From the NCBI GenBank assembly GCA_943369485.1, contig CALRNH020000005.1, positions 128,594 through 192,593 on the forward strand: 64,000 nt of DNA, given 5' to 3'. A model generated the notes under the pieces. The model saw only the letters and a program-made list of their open reading frames with translations. It was not told the DNA's origin and searched no databases. Below are positions 16,327 to 24,726 of the stretch, in pieces. Position 1 is the first letter of the stretch. The number at the start of each line of letters is the position of its first letter. Origin of the DNA: ATX-6F1 sp943369485. GTDB lineage: Bacteria; Cyanobacteriota; Cyanobacteriia; PCC-6307; Cyanobiaceae. Both the position numbers and the translations under genes were made by a program.

Positions 16327-16745
16327 GACAGGCGCCAGGGGTTGATCAGCTCCAGGCCGACCTCGGCAAAATCGGCACCGTCCCGGGTGGCCAGCTGAGC
16401 ACCATGGGCCAAGGCGGTGGCGGCGATCACCGCATCGGCGGTGGCCATCGGGCACGCCAACCGATCGCGCCGGCTCAACAGTTCGCCGTACCAATGCGCC
16501 GCCTCGCTGGTGAAAGGCCACACCCGTCCACTGAACAGCTCGGCCAGCAGCTCCTCCCAGCTCTGCTGCAGCGACTGCTTGCGGCGACCCTCCGGCAGCC
16601 GGGACAGGCCATGGCGGATCTCGGCTTCGTTCATGGCGGTGATGGCGACGGCGCCTGGATCGAGCCGATCGGCCCAGGCCAGAACCTGGGGAGTGGGCGT
16701 GGGGCGCATCAACTCCGAGATCACGTTGGTATCAAGCACGATCAC
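16323..16745 (-). CDS. vapC: PIN-domain toxin (FitB/VapC-like)
   Basis: A 140-residue PIN ribonuclease of the FitB type. The acidic sites are I-V-L-D-T-N-V-I-S-E at residue 5, N-E-A-E-I near 41, A-D-A-V-I-A-A near 104 and A-T-R-D-G-A-D-F near 121, and the N-P-W ending is typical. The GTG start at 16745 overlaps the antitoxin stop (GTGA), and its own stop overlaps the GH57 start, so toxin and GH57 may be coupled. Confidence 0.88.
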   Translation of the reverse strand: MIVLDTNVISELMRPTPTPQVLAWADRLDPGAVAITAMNEAEIRHGLSRLPEGRRKQSLQQSWEELLAELFSGRVWPFTSEAAHWYGELLSRRDRLACPMATADAVIAATALAHGAQLATRDGADFAEVGLELINPWRLS

Positions 16746-17005
16746 TCCGCCGCCTCCGTGAAGGCCGGCGGCTGGGGGATGGAATGACGATCAGGCAGCT
16801 CCATCTCCACCCCTCCCAACCGGGCGAAATGGGCATGGATCTGGCTGCCCAAGCCCTGCACAGCAGAACCGGGCTCGCTAACCGCAACGGCTTCTTTGAG
16901 GATCGTGCGCGCCTCTTCCTCCATGGAGCGGCCATGGCGGGCGGCCTGGATGCGTAGCTGGGTCTTGATGCTGTCTTCGAGGTTGCGGATCGTGAGGGTG
17001 GCCAT
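16742..17005 (-). CDS. FitA-like ribbon-helix-helix antitoxin
   Basis: An 87-residue FitA-type antitoxin. M-A-T-L-T-I-R-N-L-E-D-S-I-K is the DNA-binding strand, R-I-Q-A-A-R-H-G-R-S-M-E-E-E-A-R the following helix pair, and the rest a toxin-wrapping tail. ATG 17005 is chosen because the motif starts right there; the longer frame upstream has no family character. It is paired with the PIN toxin at 16323. Confidence 0.88.
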   Translation of the reverse strand: MATLTIRNLEDSIKTQLRIQAARHGRSMEEEARTILKEAVAVSEPGSAVQGLGSQIHAHFARLGGVEMELPDRHSIPQPPAFTEAAE

Positions 17006-17259
17006 CGACTTGCTCCTGCTCACACTGAGCTCAATGCTATCAACGCCAGCACCGATCGCTTTCGCGCTCTCCGTCTGCTCAACGCTTATATCCAAGAATC
17101 TGGCCCACGATGGCCCTCAGGTCATCCAGCTGACCTGGACCCCAGAAACTGAACAAGTCCTGATGAGAGCTTCCCAAGCGGGCAAACGTCCACCGCCTGG
17201 CCGGAAAGCGGCGAACAGGCGACACACTCCTAGGGTTGAATTAGCTGATTGTTGACCCA

Positions 17260-17520
17260 GTGCAGACGCTCCCCCTCGCTCTGGCCGCTGTGCTGTTGGC
17301 CTTTCCGCTGCTGAGCGCAGGCCCGGCACTGGCCCAGAAGCGGATTCCCAAACTCCCGGGTCAAGATCAGTGTCCGCTTGGTTATGTGAATGACCTGAAG
17401 CAACATTGTAATTCACCCATCTATTACGAGGTGAGGCCCACCTACGGCAAACCCTGTCTCTCGGGATGGATGAACATCGGGGCGGGCTACTGCAAGAAGA
17501 AGACGCTGTGGATCTTCTGA
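17260..17520 (+). CDS. Small exported Cys-containing protein
   Basis: An 86-residue protein with a clear signal peptide (L-A-A-V-L-L-A-F-P-L-L-S then A-L-A-Q near residue 25). The mature part of about 60 residues has four Cys (D-Q-C-P, Q-H-C-N, K-P-C-L, G-Y-C-K), which could form two disulphides outside the cytoplasm. No family was recognised. GTG 17260 is the first start after an in-frame stop. Confidence 0.65.
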   Translation: MQTLPLALAAVLLAFPLLSAGPALAQKRIPKLPGQDQCPLGYVNDLKQHCNSPIYYEVRPTYGKPCLSGWMNIGAGYCKKKTLWIF

Positions 17521-17545
17521 TGCGCTTGGTCAGGTGATCATTCGC

Positions 17546-17734
17546 TCAGAGCACCAAGCCAAGGATCTGCCCCACAATCGCCATCACCTGCTCCGGTTGG
17601 ATCCTGCGGGCCGCCGCCCGCTGACGATCAGGCGGGGGAGTCGGTGTTTCCTGCCCATTGGCACTTGATTCAGAGGCGTGAGGGCGATGGCGAGCAGCCT
17701 TTGGATTGGGGGCGGGCACCGGCACGGGGGTCAT
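17546..17734 (-). CDS. Possible small hypothetical protein
   Basis: A 62-residue frame with a Pro/Ala-rich N terminus and a hydrophobic C-terminal helix (V-M-A-I-V-G-Q-I-L-G-L-V-L). It is convergent with the small exported protein gene. There is no family match and no strong ribosome site, so it may not be expressed. Confidence 0.3.
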   Translation of the reverse strand: MTPVPVPAPNPKAARHRPHASESSANGQETPTPPPDRQRAAARRIQPEQVMAIVGQILGLVL

Positions 17735-17888
17735 CGCGGTGCGGAGATGGGATGGACCGCTTTGCCTAGGATTGGGAGGGCCGCCCGATCGGCAAGGTCA
17801 ACCCCTTGGGGCCTCGGAGCCGGCCCATCCATGGGAACGGCCAACCATTCGTTGAGATCAGCAGATCCATCCCTAGCCCGCAGATTCC

Positions 17889-18908
17889 ATGACCGCACCG
17901 ATCCAGGCCCTCGCCGCCCACGGCGCCGGACAACCACTCGAACCCTTTAGCTACACCCCCGGCCCGCTCGGCAGCGAAGAGGTGGAGATCGCCGTTGAGA
18001 GCTGCGGCATCTGCCATAGCGATCTCTCCATGCTCGACAACGAGTGGGGCATGACCGCCTATCCGTTTGTTCCCGGCCACGAAGTGATCGGGCGGGTGGT
18101 CGCCCTCGGGGAGCACACGAAGCGTCTGAGCATCGGCGATCGGGTGGGGCTGGGCTGGTTTTCTGGCAGTTGCGGTGCCTGCGAACCATGCCTCTCCGGC
18201 AACCAGAACCTCTGCCTCAAGGCCGAAGCCACCATTGTTGGTCGCCACGGCGGCTTCGCGACGCGGGTGCGGGCCGACTGGACCTGGGTGGCCCCCCTGC
18301 CGGAAGGCCTTGACGACAAGAAAGCCGGCCCTCTGCTCTGCGGCGGCATCACCGTGTTCAACCCGATCGTGGAGTTGGGCATCCAACCCACCGACAGCGT
18401 GGCGGTGATCGGCATCGGCGGCCTCGGTCACATGGCCCTGAAGTTTCTAAGGGCCTGGGGATGCGACGTCACCGCCTTCACCACCAGCGACTCGAAACGG
18501 GAGGAAGCGCTCCAACTCGGCGCCCATCGCACCTTGAACTCCCGCAACGCCGAAGAACTGGCCGGTGCGGCCAGCAGCTTCGACTTCATCCTCAACACCA
18601 CCAACGCCAACCTCGACTGGAACACCTACATCGCCGCCCTCAAACCCAAGGGGCGCCTGCACACCGTGGGGGCCGTTCCCGAGCCGATCGCCCTGGCCGC
18701 TTTCCCGCTGATTCTCGGGCAGAAAAGCCTCTCCGGGTCGCCCCTCGGCAGCCCGTCCACCACCGACAAGATGCTGCACTTCAGCTGCCGCCACGGCATC
18801 TCACCCACCACGGAGTTCTTCCCCCTCTCGAAGGTCAATGAAGCTCTCGATCACCTCCGCGCCGGCAAAGCCCGCTACCGCATCGTGCTGATCAACGACC
18901 TGAGGTGA
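17889..18908 (+). CDS. Zinc-dependent NAD(P) alcohol dehydrogenase (CAD/YahK type)
   Basis: A 339-residue medium-chain dehydrogenase. The catalytic zinc site is in C-G-I-C-H-S-D-L near residue 38 and G-H-E-V-I-G near 60. Structural zinc cysteines lie in C-G-A-C-E-P-C-L-S-G-N-Q-N-L-C near 95-109. The Rossmann motif is G-I-G-G-L-G-H near 174. The family reduces or oxidises aldehydes and alcohols with NADP(H), usually with broad specificity. It stands alone: its left neighbour is convergent and the next gene rightward is on the other strand. Confidence 0.92.
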   Translation: MTAPIQALAAHGAGQPLEPFSYTPGPLGSEEVEIAVESCGICHSDLSMLDNEWGMTAYPFVPGHEVIGRVVALGEHTKRLSIGDRVGLGWFSGSCGACEPCLSGNQNLCLKAEATIVGRHGGFATRVRADWTWVAPLPEGLDDKKAGPLLCGGITVFNPIVELGIQPTDSVAVIGIGGLGHMALKFLRAWGCDVTAFTTSDSKREEALQLGAHRTLNSRNAEELAGAASSFDFILNTTNANLDWNTYIAALKPKGRLHTVGAVPEPIALAAFPLILGQKSLSGSPLGSPSTTDKMLHFSCRHGISPTTEFFPLSKVNEALDHLRAGKARYRIVLINDLR

Positions 18909-19006
18909 GACCCGGGGTTGGATGGCGAACCTGCTGAAGCGATGCCGAATCAGCGGGCGGGCCTGTCCATCCATTGCAGAACGCCGTGGAGACGGCCAAC
19001 TGAGGC

Positions 19007-20029
19007 TCAATCCAACGTTTTCCATTGCCCATCCCTCCCCTTCACCAGCAGGAGCCGCGGGGGAAACAGAACTCTGGAGGCCAGCTCAAAGCAGAAGCCC
19101 ACGTCCTGGGGCAGGGCGGCCAGGCGCGCCTGGGTGCCCGGCAGGTTGGCAGGGCGGAACAGGCTGGTGCCAACGGAGCGGGCCACCACCACGGGGCTGT
19201 CGGTGGTGATCAGGCGAACGTCGGCCGGTGGGGGTGCCGCCACCCGGGCGCCTGCGGCATAGCCCCGCTCCAGGCAGCGGTTTTTGCGCATGGCGTCCAC
19301 GTGGAACGCAAAGCCCCGATCGGTTGGCTGGGTGGCGAAGCGTTGATAGGCGCCGGAGAAGTCGGGCGAGAGCAGGGCGACGCGGTGGGCCAGCAGCGCC
19401 AGGATCGCGGCACGGTCGGACTGCTCCAGGCTGCGGATCGGTGGATCGTCGTGCCAGCTCTCGGCGCGCGCATAGGGAGCCTCGAAGCGGTAGGTGAACG
19501 ACACGGGCCCCTGGCTGTCGCGCACCTCCCCCCCTTCGGCGCCCAGGTTCGTGGACAGGGTGGATCCCTGGGGCGTGGTGGAGGTGGTGGTCTGGTCGCT
19601 CACCACGGCCCAGCGGAACTGGCTGCGGTAGCGAACCTGGGCGTCGATCGGCGTGAAGCGCAACTGCAGGAGGTTGGGGCCCCGGCGCAGCACCGGCTGC
19701 AGCCCCCGCAGCTGCAGCCAGAAGGCCGGCGAGAGCTCGGGCGCGGCACCGCCAAGGCCCATGACCAGGGCCTTCCTGGCCTCCAGGGGGTCGTCGAGCA
19801 GGGGCACCCCGTTGAGCTCCACCTCAACGCGGCCCGGCAGGGTGGGCCGCTCCTTGGCCTGGCCCAGATCGCCCCTGTAGGGGGTGAAGGTGATCTCCCC
19901 ATTGACCGTGTTCGCCAGGGCGGCCAAGGGGGTGAGGGTGGTGGCCAGGGCCAGGGCGGGGGCCAGCAGCGAACGGGAGAGCCGGGTGCGGAGGCGTGGC
20001 ACGGGGCGGAGCCGGGCAAGGGTGGCCAT
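19007..20029 (-). CDS. Exported hypothetical protein
   Basis: A 340-residue protein with a signal peptide (basic start, then L-A-P-A-L-A-L-A-T-T-L-T-P-L-A-A-L-A-N). The mature part has strand-rich segments (I-T-F-T-P-Y-R-G-D-L-G, V-E-V-E-L-N-G-V-P-L-L) and a C-terminal region with P-Q-D-V-G-F-C-F-E-L-A-S-R-V-L-F-P-P-R. No enzyme motif is visible; a periplasmic or surface beta-rich role is a guess. Its start is 73 bases from the first repeat copy. Confidence 0.65.
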   Translation of the reverse strand: MATLARLRPVPRLRTRLSRSLLAPALALATTLTPLAALANTVNGEITFTPYRGDLGQAKERPTLPGRVEVELNGVPLLDDPLEARKALVMGLGGAAPELSPAFWLQLRGLQPVLRRGPNLLQLRFTPIDAQVRYRSQFRWAVVSDQTTTSTTPQGSTLSTNLGAEGGEVRDSQGPVSFTYRFEAPYARAESWHDDPPIRSLEQSDRAAILALLAHRVALLSPDFSGAYQRFATQPTDRGFAFHVDAMRKNRCLERGYAAGARVAAPPPADVRLITTDSPVVVARSVGTSLFRPANLPGTQARLAALPQDVGFCFELASRVLFPPRLLLVKGRDGQWKTLD

Positions 20030-20101
20030 GGGCTCAGGCGACCGCGGGGAAAACCAGACCTAGCAGCAGAAAGCTGGTGGGCGGGAGGGTGGATGGAGTG
20101 C

Positions 20102-20202
20102 TGGGGCGGCACACCAACACCCGGAGCCGGGTTGGCTGCAGCCGCTACATGCCCATTGCCAGAAGGGATCCCAGCAGGGGCGATGGCCTGACGGGCCGCC
20201 CA
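20102..20202 (+). repeat. Dispersed 100-bp hairpin repeat, copy 1
   Basis: This 101-base unit runs from TGGGGCGGC to GGGCCGCCCA, ends that are imperfect inverted repeats. An internal stem ACCCGG-AG-CCGGGT lies at 20119-20132. Three other copies are at 22668, 23894 and 27533. No open frame is conserved. In this copy and in the one at 27533 the similarity continues about 45 bases downstream into an HNH-HIT pseudogene. Confidence 0.85.
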
Positions 20203-20247
20203 ACACCAAACCTGGCCCTATTGCCCGGCAGCCGCCACCATCACTCC

Positions 20248-20689
20248 ATGGCCTCCAGCCCCTCTGCTGCCTTCCTGCGCCTGCGCGCGTTCATCGCCGA
20301 GCGGACGCGCATGAGCCCCATCGATCAACCGCTGATGCTGTAGCCGAAGGCTTCCGCGCAGTGGTTGGAGTTGCTGGGCCACTGATTAGCCAAGCAACAG
20401 CCAGCCCGGCCCCGGCGCAGGACGTGGCCCGCCGAATCCTGGGAAGCGCATGGTGGGCCGGGTGCTCACCGGCAACGGCATCACCACCTACGGCAACGGC
20501 GCCTACAGCCTGATCGGCGGTGACGAACTGAGCGATGCCGAGCGCGACGAGCTGCAGCTGCTGTGCCGCCAGCGCCTTGTCGCCTTCCGCGAGCAGCGCG
20601 GCGAGGAGGTGGGTTGTTTGTTTGTTGAGAAGCCTGCGGCTTCGGCCACCGCAGCCGCTACCAAACCCCGATCACCAGCAGCAGGGTGA
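20248..20689 (+). pseudogene. HNH-HIT gene, decayed copy 1
   Basis: A remnant of the gene kept at 28877. An ATG at 20248 begins the family N terminus (R-L-R-A-F-I-A-E-R) but stops at 20341. After an insertion the downstream part resumes (A-R-R-I-L-G-S) and then switches frame at the same place as other copies, with M-V-G-R-V-L-T-G-N-G-I in the next frame from 20450. The gene ends near 20610, with a T/G-rich insertion after R-G-E-E-V, before the HNH residues. It cannot make a functional nuclease. Confidence 0.75.
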
Positions 20690-20807
20690 CGGCCACGGCG
20701 GTTTCGGTAGGGGTGTCGCCGGGCTCCACGAAGTCGTAGCCACCGGCATCGCGCCCTGCACCACGACCGCCTGGCACCAGTAGGGATGGTGTGGTGGGAA
20801 GCGTCAT
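20658..20807 (-). CDS. Possible 49-residue single-helix membrane protein
   Basis: A frame too short for usual calling: ATG 20807 to a TAG at 20658. A glycine-rich start is followed by Y-D-F-V-E-P-G-D-T-P and a C-terminal hydrophobic helix (T-A-V-A-V-T-L-L-L-V-I-G-V-W). The composition is protein-like, and it sits 74 bases downstream of dcd on the same strand. It overlaps the decayed end of the HNH-HIT copy on the other strand. Confidence 0.45.
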   Translation of the reverse strand: MTLPTTPSLLVPGGRGAGRDAGGYDFVEPGDTPTETAVAVTLLLVIGVW

Positions 20808-20881
20808 GCCTTCCACAGGCAGCAGGCCTGCATCGCGATGCCCCGCCCATCGATCGGGTGCCACTGCTGCGCGTGGGTGGG

Positions 20882-21406
20882 TCAGAAGGAGTCTTCCGTC
20901 TGGCCGGCGAAGCGGCCGGCGTAGCTCTCGCTGCCCTGCAGCTTCTGGAACACGAACTGGCAGATCGCGGTGCCGGGATGGACCGCCAGGGGAGCGGGGC
21001 CGAAGTTGCTCATCTCCAGCACCTGCTGGCTGTCGATCCCCGGCCCCATGAACGGGGCGCTGATGTGCACCATCAGGCCCAGGCGCGCGAAACGGCTGCG
21101 GCCCTCCAGCCAGCCGCACAGACCAGGCCCCAGGCGCAGGCGCTCGCGGGTGATGCCCAGCACGGTCTCACCGGGCATGATCAGGATGTGCTCGCCCTCG
21201 GGCACCTGGATCTTCTCGGTGAGCTCCCGGTAGTCGCTGTGCTCCTGCACGTCGACCACCTGGTGCACCTTGCGGAACACGCGAACGGTGGGGGCGAGGG
21301 TGAGGTCGAGCGAGGCGGGGCCGAGCCGCTCGGGATCGAAGGGCGTGACCCCGATCGCACCCGATTCCATTGCCTGCAGGATCGCCTCTCTCCCAAGAAC
21401 GGCCAT
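20882..21406 (-). CDS. dcd: dCTP deaminase (Dcd/DUT family)
   Basis: A 174-residue trimeric-fold nucleotide enzyme. Family features are G-P-A-S-L-D-L-T-L near residue 29, I-L-I-M-P-G-E-T-V-L-G near 74, L-E-G-R-S-R-F-A-R-L-G near 99-109 and Y-A-G-R-F-A-G-Q near the C terminus. It deaminates dCTP to dUTP, or directly to dUMP in bifunctional members, feeding dTMP synthesis. The G-R-S-R and S-L-D-L segments fit dCTP deaminase better than dUTPase. It is one of the few housekeeping genes in this repeat-rich zone. Confidence 0.88.
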   Translation of the reverse strand: MAVLGREAILQAMESGAIGVTPFDPERLGPASLDLTLAPTVRVFRKVHQVVDVQEHSDYRELTEKIQVPEGEHILIMPGETVLGITRERLRLGPGLCGWLEGRSRFARLGLMVHISAPFMGPGIDSQQVLEMSNFGPAPLAVHPGTAICQFVFQKLQGSESYAGRFAGQTEDSF

Positions 21407-21489
21407 GTCTTTCCCTGGGGGGTAGGCGGTTGTGGATTGTCTCAGGCGGCCGATCGGGCGCCACTCGCAGGGGGCCTGTGCGGGGAGGA

Positions 21490-22410
21490 TCAGCCAGGAG
21501 GCGCTGCGGATCCGGTGGCGGCCGCACCGTCATCGGCGGGCAGGCCTGAACGCCTGGGCGGGTTGAGGTGCGGCAGCAGGGGCGCCGGGCCCAGTTGTTC
21601 GAGCCGGAAGTTGGCGCCATAGCTGCGGGTGGGCCGCTGCGAATAGAACCGCGCCCGGGGTTGCCGCCCCAGCCCCCGGCTCAGCGAGGCAACTGCGGCG
21701 GCGACGTGGCTGCGCAGGCGCAGGGCGGCGAGCACCAGCTGCTGCAACCAGCCGGGCGCCACGGGCCAGCCCAGGCTGCCCGCCGTCTGGCGATCGAGCA
21801 GGGCGGCCAGCACCCGGTGCAGCGTCGGCCTCAGGGGGGCGGGCCAGTCGGCCAGCAGCATGGCCAGGGTGGCGTCGGCGACGCGGCGGTTGCTGGGGGC
21901 CAGGGCGAACACCTGCCCTTCCACCTGCTCGTTGAGTGCCATCAGCTCCACCAGGCTGCCCGGGATGGCGCTGATCCCCATCCGCTGCCCCACCGCCTGC
22001 CAGAAGCGGAACAGGTGCTCCTGCTCCAGGTCAGTGAGGCCCCGCCAGCCGTAACGACTCAGCCAGCGGATCGGCTCGGCCACAAAGGTGGAGAGCACGT
22101 AGAGGAAGTCGTCGTTGCCGATGGCGTAGTGGCCGTGGATGCGGTTCATCCGCTCGATCACCGCCGCACCCGCCTCGCTGTCGACCCCATGACGCAGCAG
22201 TTCGGCCACCATCAGGCCGGTGTCGTCGTAGCGCTTGCGCGGCCGCTGGGCGAACTCACCGGTGCGATCCAGCAGAGCGGAAATCGAGGGCACGCAGAAG
22301 GTCTTGAGCAGGGCCAGCTCAAGGGAGCGGGTGAGATCCCAGGGGAACACCACGCCGGCGAGGTGATGGCAGGTAGCTTCAGCCTCCTGCAGCGGGCAGG
22401 GATCGCTCAT
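21490..22410 (-). CDS. Oxygenase MpaB-like protein (DUF2236)
   Basis: A 306-residue helical protein of the MpaB/DUF2236 group, which includes the haem-binding latex-clearing proteins. Typical segments are R-T-G-E-F-A-Q-R-P-R-K-R-Y-D-D-T near residue 50, N-R-I-H-G-H-Y near 88 (a likely haem or metal His region), D-F-L-Y-V-L-S-T-F near 98 and E-P-I-R-W near 110. The substrate is unknown. ATG 22410 is chosen because the family match begins there; the longer frame upstream is unlike it. Confidence 0.8.
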   Translation of the reverse strand: MSDPCPLQEAEATCHHLAGVVFPWDLTRSLELALLKTFCVPSISALLDRTGEFAQRPRKRYDDTGLMVAELLRHGVDSEAGAAVIERMNRIHGHYAIGNDDFLYVLSTFVAEPIRWLSRYGWRGLTDLEQEHLFRFWQAVGQRMGISAIPGSLVELMALNEQVEGQVFALAPSNRRVADATLAMLLADWPAPLRPTLHRVLAALLDRQTAGSLGWPVAPGWLQQLVLAALRLRSHVAAAVASLSRGLGRQPRARFYSQRPTRSYGANFRLEQLGPAPLLPHLNPPRRSGLPADDGAAATGSAAPPG

Positions 22411-22667
22411 GGCTCCGGGGATCGGTCTGCCGGGTCGAAAAAAAGGGACCATCGCTGGAAACCCTATGGCGCCCTCGGAGGAAGCAGGCGTACCTCCACT
22501 GCTGCGTGCCGCGGCTCTATCGCAAGCCGAGCGATTCATGGATCCGTAGCACGGTCCTGCCCTCAAAGGTCCATCTGGAGGCGGATCAGGGGCGGCAGCT
22601 GCGCTCGCCCGGAAGGGGCTGTCTTGCCGTGATGGGCGGGATGCTGCCCATGTCTGGACAAAGGGAC

Positions 22668-22767
22668 TGGGGCGGCACACCCACACCCGGAGCCGGGTTG
22701 GCTGCAGCTGGAGCACGCCCACGCCAGAAGGGATCCCAGCAGAGGCGACGGCCTGACGGGCCGCCCA
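22668..22767 (+). repeat. Dispersed 100-bp hairpin repeat, copy 2
   Basis: The second copy, 100 bases, keeps the terminal inverted ends and the ACCCGG-AG-CCGGGT stem. It lies in the 378-base gap (22411-22788) between the MpaB-like gene and a CopG-type antitoxin gene. Apart from the repeat I see no gene in that gap. No HNH-HIT remnant follows, so the repeat can move or be copied on its own. Confidence 0.85.
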
Positions 22768-22788
22768 AAGCCACGAAGCTCCACACGC

Positions 22789-23058
22789 TCAGGGGCGATC
22801 GAGAAGCCTGCCGCTCACGTACTTGTGAAGGACACTGCTGATCAGGGTCTGGTAGGGAATGCCCTCCTGCAGCGCTCGGGCGCGCAAGGCGCCCAGATCC
22901 TCGCTGGTGAGGCGACTATTGATGCGCTGATCCTTGGTGGCCGTTGACCTTGCGGAGGCTTCGAGGCGGGAGCGCTCGGCAGCCGTAGCCACCGAACGGA
23001 GCGCGCCCGCTTCGAAGGCTTCCAGGATCTCCTGCTCGTCGTGATCAAGGGGGTTCAT
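22789..23058 (-). CDS. Orphan CopG/COG5304-like antitoxin
   Basis: An 89-residue ribbon-helix-helix protein. The C-terminal half reads I-N-S-R-L-T-S-E-D-L-G-A-L-R-A-R-A, then G-I-P-Y-Q-T-L-I-S-S-V-L-H-K-Y-V-S-G-R, the COG5304 pattern. Such antitoxins normally pair with a BrnT-like toxin, but none is next to it; downstream is the repeat copy and upstream a HepT/MntA pair. It may be a solitary regulator or have lost its toxin. Confidence 0.75.
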   Translation of the reverse strand: MNPLDHDEQEILEAFEAGALRSVATAAERSRLEASARSTATKDQRINSRLTSEDLGALRARALQEGIPYQTLISSVLHKYVSGRLLDRP

Positions 23059-23098
23059 GGTCGGTCTCCTGGGCGGTAGGCGATGGTGGCTCTGGTGT

Positions 23099-23440
23099 TC
23101 AGCCATTGCTCTGCCGCTCAATCAGCGAGCGAACGGTGAGACCAAGGGGAGGAAGATCACGCGCCACGGTTTCCCAGACCTGCTCCAGATTCACACGCAA
23201 ATAATCATGAATAAGCACATCTCGCATGCCGGCGATGGACTTCCAAGGAGTGGACGGCTCGGACTCGCGAAGATCCACCGACAGATTCTTCACGGCCTCA
23301 CCGATCACGATCAAGTTACGAACCACTCCATCCTGCACAAGCGTGGAAGCAAGAAAGGCTGAGCGGCCTTCCGAGGTGTAGAGATTGATGCGCCCAAGGG
23401 CTTCGGTAATGCTGGCGAGGTAAAGGAGGTCCTTGCTCAC
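23099..23440 (-). CDS. hepT: HepT-type HEPN toxin (DUF86)
   Basis: A 113-residue HEPN ribonuclease. The R-x4-H-x-Y active site is seen as R-D-V-L-I-H-D-Y near residue 84, and the helix before it (G-E-A-V-K-N-L-S) is typical. The usual role is RNA cleavage blocked by its MntA partner, which AMPylates the active-site Tyr. GTG 23440 is chosen because it overlaps the MntA stop (GTGA) and the family match starts there. Confidence 0.88.
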   Translation of the reverse strand: MSKDLLYLASITEALGRINLYTSEGRSAFLASTLVQDGVVRNLIVIGEAVKNLSVDLRESEPSTPWKSIAGMRDVLIHDYLRVNLEQVWETVARDLPPLGLTVRSLIERQSNG

Positions 23441-23751
23441 AATGCCGTGGCTTGCGCAATGATCTGATCCCGAATCAAAGGATGCAACTGATGTGCTTCC
23501 GCTAGATCCACTTGACAATTCAAGAGAGCTTCCAGTTCCTGCCGCAGGGCGATCACCTCCAGCAGGGAACAGCCCTGCTCCAGATCCACTAGTAGGTCAA
23601 GGTCGCTGCCGGGCCGATCCTGGCCACGGGCCACCGAGCCATAGATCCGCAGGTTGCAGGCCCCATGGCGGCGAGCCACGGCCAGCACCTGCTCACGGGC
23701 GGCCTTCAGCCGCTGGGAGAGGGAGTTTTCCTGGGTCGAAGGAGCAGCCAT
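23437..23751 (-). CDS. mntA: MntA-type nucleotidyltransferase antitoxin
   Basis: A 104-residue minimal nucleotidyltransferase. The motif G-S-V-A-R-G-Q-D-R-P-G-S-D-L-D-L-L-V-D (residues 39-57) supplies Gly-Ser and the two metal-binding Asp. It would neutralise the HepT toxin downstream by AMP transfer. ATG 23751 gives a family-like N terminus. The same module type recurs at 38472, in the opposite orientation. Confidence 0.88.
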   Translation of the reverse strand: MAAPSTQENSLSQRLKAAREQVLAVARRHGACNLRIYGSVARGQDRPGSDLDLLVDLEQGCSLLEVIALRQELEALLNCQVDLAEAHQLHPLIRDQIIAQATAL

Positions 23752-23893
23752 GGCCCCATTCTGGACTGCATCCTTGCAGCTGTCCTGGCTCCAGGTCGCT
23801 CTGGTGGAGGATTGGCGAGAGCCACACTGGCATCTCCTGCGCCAACGGGAGGGGTCTCCACCTCCGCGAGCTGCTGCGAAGTGGGAGAGGGAC

Positions 23894-23994
23894 TGGGGCG
23901 GCACCCCCACACCCAGAGCCGGGTGGGCTGCAGCCGCTACATGCCCTTTGCCAGATGGCATCCCAGCAGGGGCAATGGCCTGACGGGCCGCCCA
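23894..23994 (+). repeat. Dispersed 100-bp hairpin repeat, copy 3
   Basis: The third copy, 101 bases, is in the 335-base gap between two nucleotidyltransferase genes. Its internal stem has a mismatch (ACCCAG opposite CCGGGT). I see no gene in the rest of the gap. The flank GGGAC before the first T is shared with copy 2, so the element may begin a few bases earlier. Confidence 0.85.
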
Positions 23995-24086
23995 AAACCT
24001 GCCTGCCGATCAGAAGTGGGCTGACACATCAGCCCACCAACCCCAACGCGGCGGCATCGCCTGGCGGGTGGCTTCACAATGGGGCG

Positions 24087-24434
24087 ATGAGCACGGCATC
24101 AGCGCCCCCGATCGAGGAACGGCTCCAGGCCATGGCCTGGGTGATCCAAGGCGTCATCCCCGGGGCGCAGGTGCGGCTGTTTGGCTCCAGGGCTCGCGGC
24201 ACCGGTGGACCGGATTCCGATATCGATCTGCTGATCACCGCCCCGGATGACTGGCTGGCGCAGCATCACCGTTTCAGGGTGCTGAACGATCTGTGGGGTC
24301 GGCTGGCCCAGGCGGATGTGTCGCTCGATCTGCTGCTTTGCTCCCGCAGCGAATGCGAGGAGCGCCAGGACTGGCGGAGCCACGTGATTGGCAGGGCCTA
24401 CCGGGAAGGACGTCTCCTGCATGGCGCTCTCTGA
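24087..24434 (+). CDS. Nucleotidyltransferase (MNT) domain protein
   Basis: A 115-residue minimal nucleotidyltransferase with G-S-R-A-R-G-T-G-G-P-D-S-D-I-D-L-L-I near residues 35-52 and a third acidic strand in V-S-L-D-L-L-L-C near 88. It starts at ATG 24087 with GGGG just upstream. It overlaps by 14 bases a HEPN gene (24421) that is interrupted by a stop codon, so it may be left without a functional partner. Confidence 0.85.
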   Translation: MSTASAPPIEERLQAMAWVIQGVIPGAQVRLFGSRARGTGGPDSDIDLLITAPDDWLAQHHRFRVLNDLWGRLAQADVSLDLLLCSRSECEERQDWRSHVIGRAYREGRLLHGAL

Positions 24435-24720
24435 AGCGGAAGGTCTGCTGCGCATCGCCGCCGTCGATCTGGAGAGCGCTCAGGCTTCCTCCGACCCGAC
24501 CGTCTTTCGCGAAGGGGCCTGGGGTTTCTGACTGCAGCAAGCCGTTGAGAAGGCATTGAAAGCGTGGTTGCTGCACCTGGGCAGCGATCCGCCGCTCACC
24601 CATGACCTGCGCCGTCTGCTGTTGCTGCTTGCTGCGGAGGGAGTGGCCACGGCCGACTTGCAGCCGCTCGCTCAGCTCGCCGTCTACGCCGTTCAGTTCT
24701 GTTATGACGCTGATCCCACG
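24421..24720 (+). pseudogene. HEPN partner with in-frame TGA and lost 3' end
   Basis: ATG 24421 opens a HEPN (COG2250-like) protein. It reads R-I-A-A-V-D-L-E-S-A, then R-E-G-A-W-G-F followed by TGA at 24529-24531, and continues in the same frame L-Q-Q-A-V-E-K-A-L-K-A-W-L, the family's core helix, and on to A-V-Y-A-V-Q-F near 24700. The reading frame is otherwise intact across the stop, so this is a single nonsense change. The frame then runs into the antisense of a VapC gene without a proper end, which suggests truncation when that TA pair was inserted. Confidence 0.8.
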
Positions 24721-24726
24721 CCCCCC

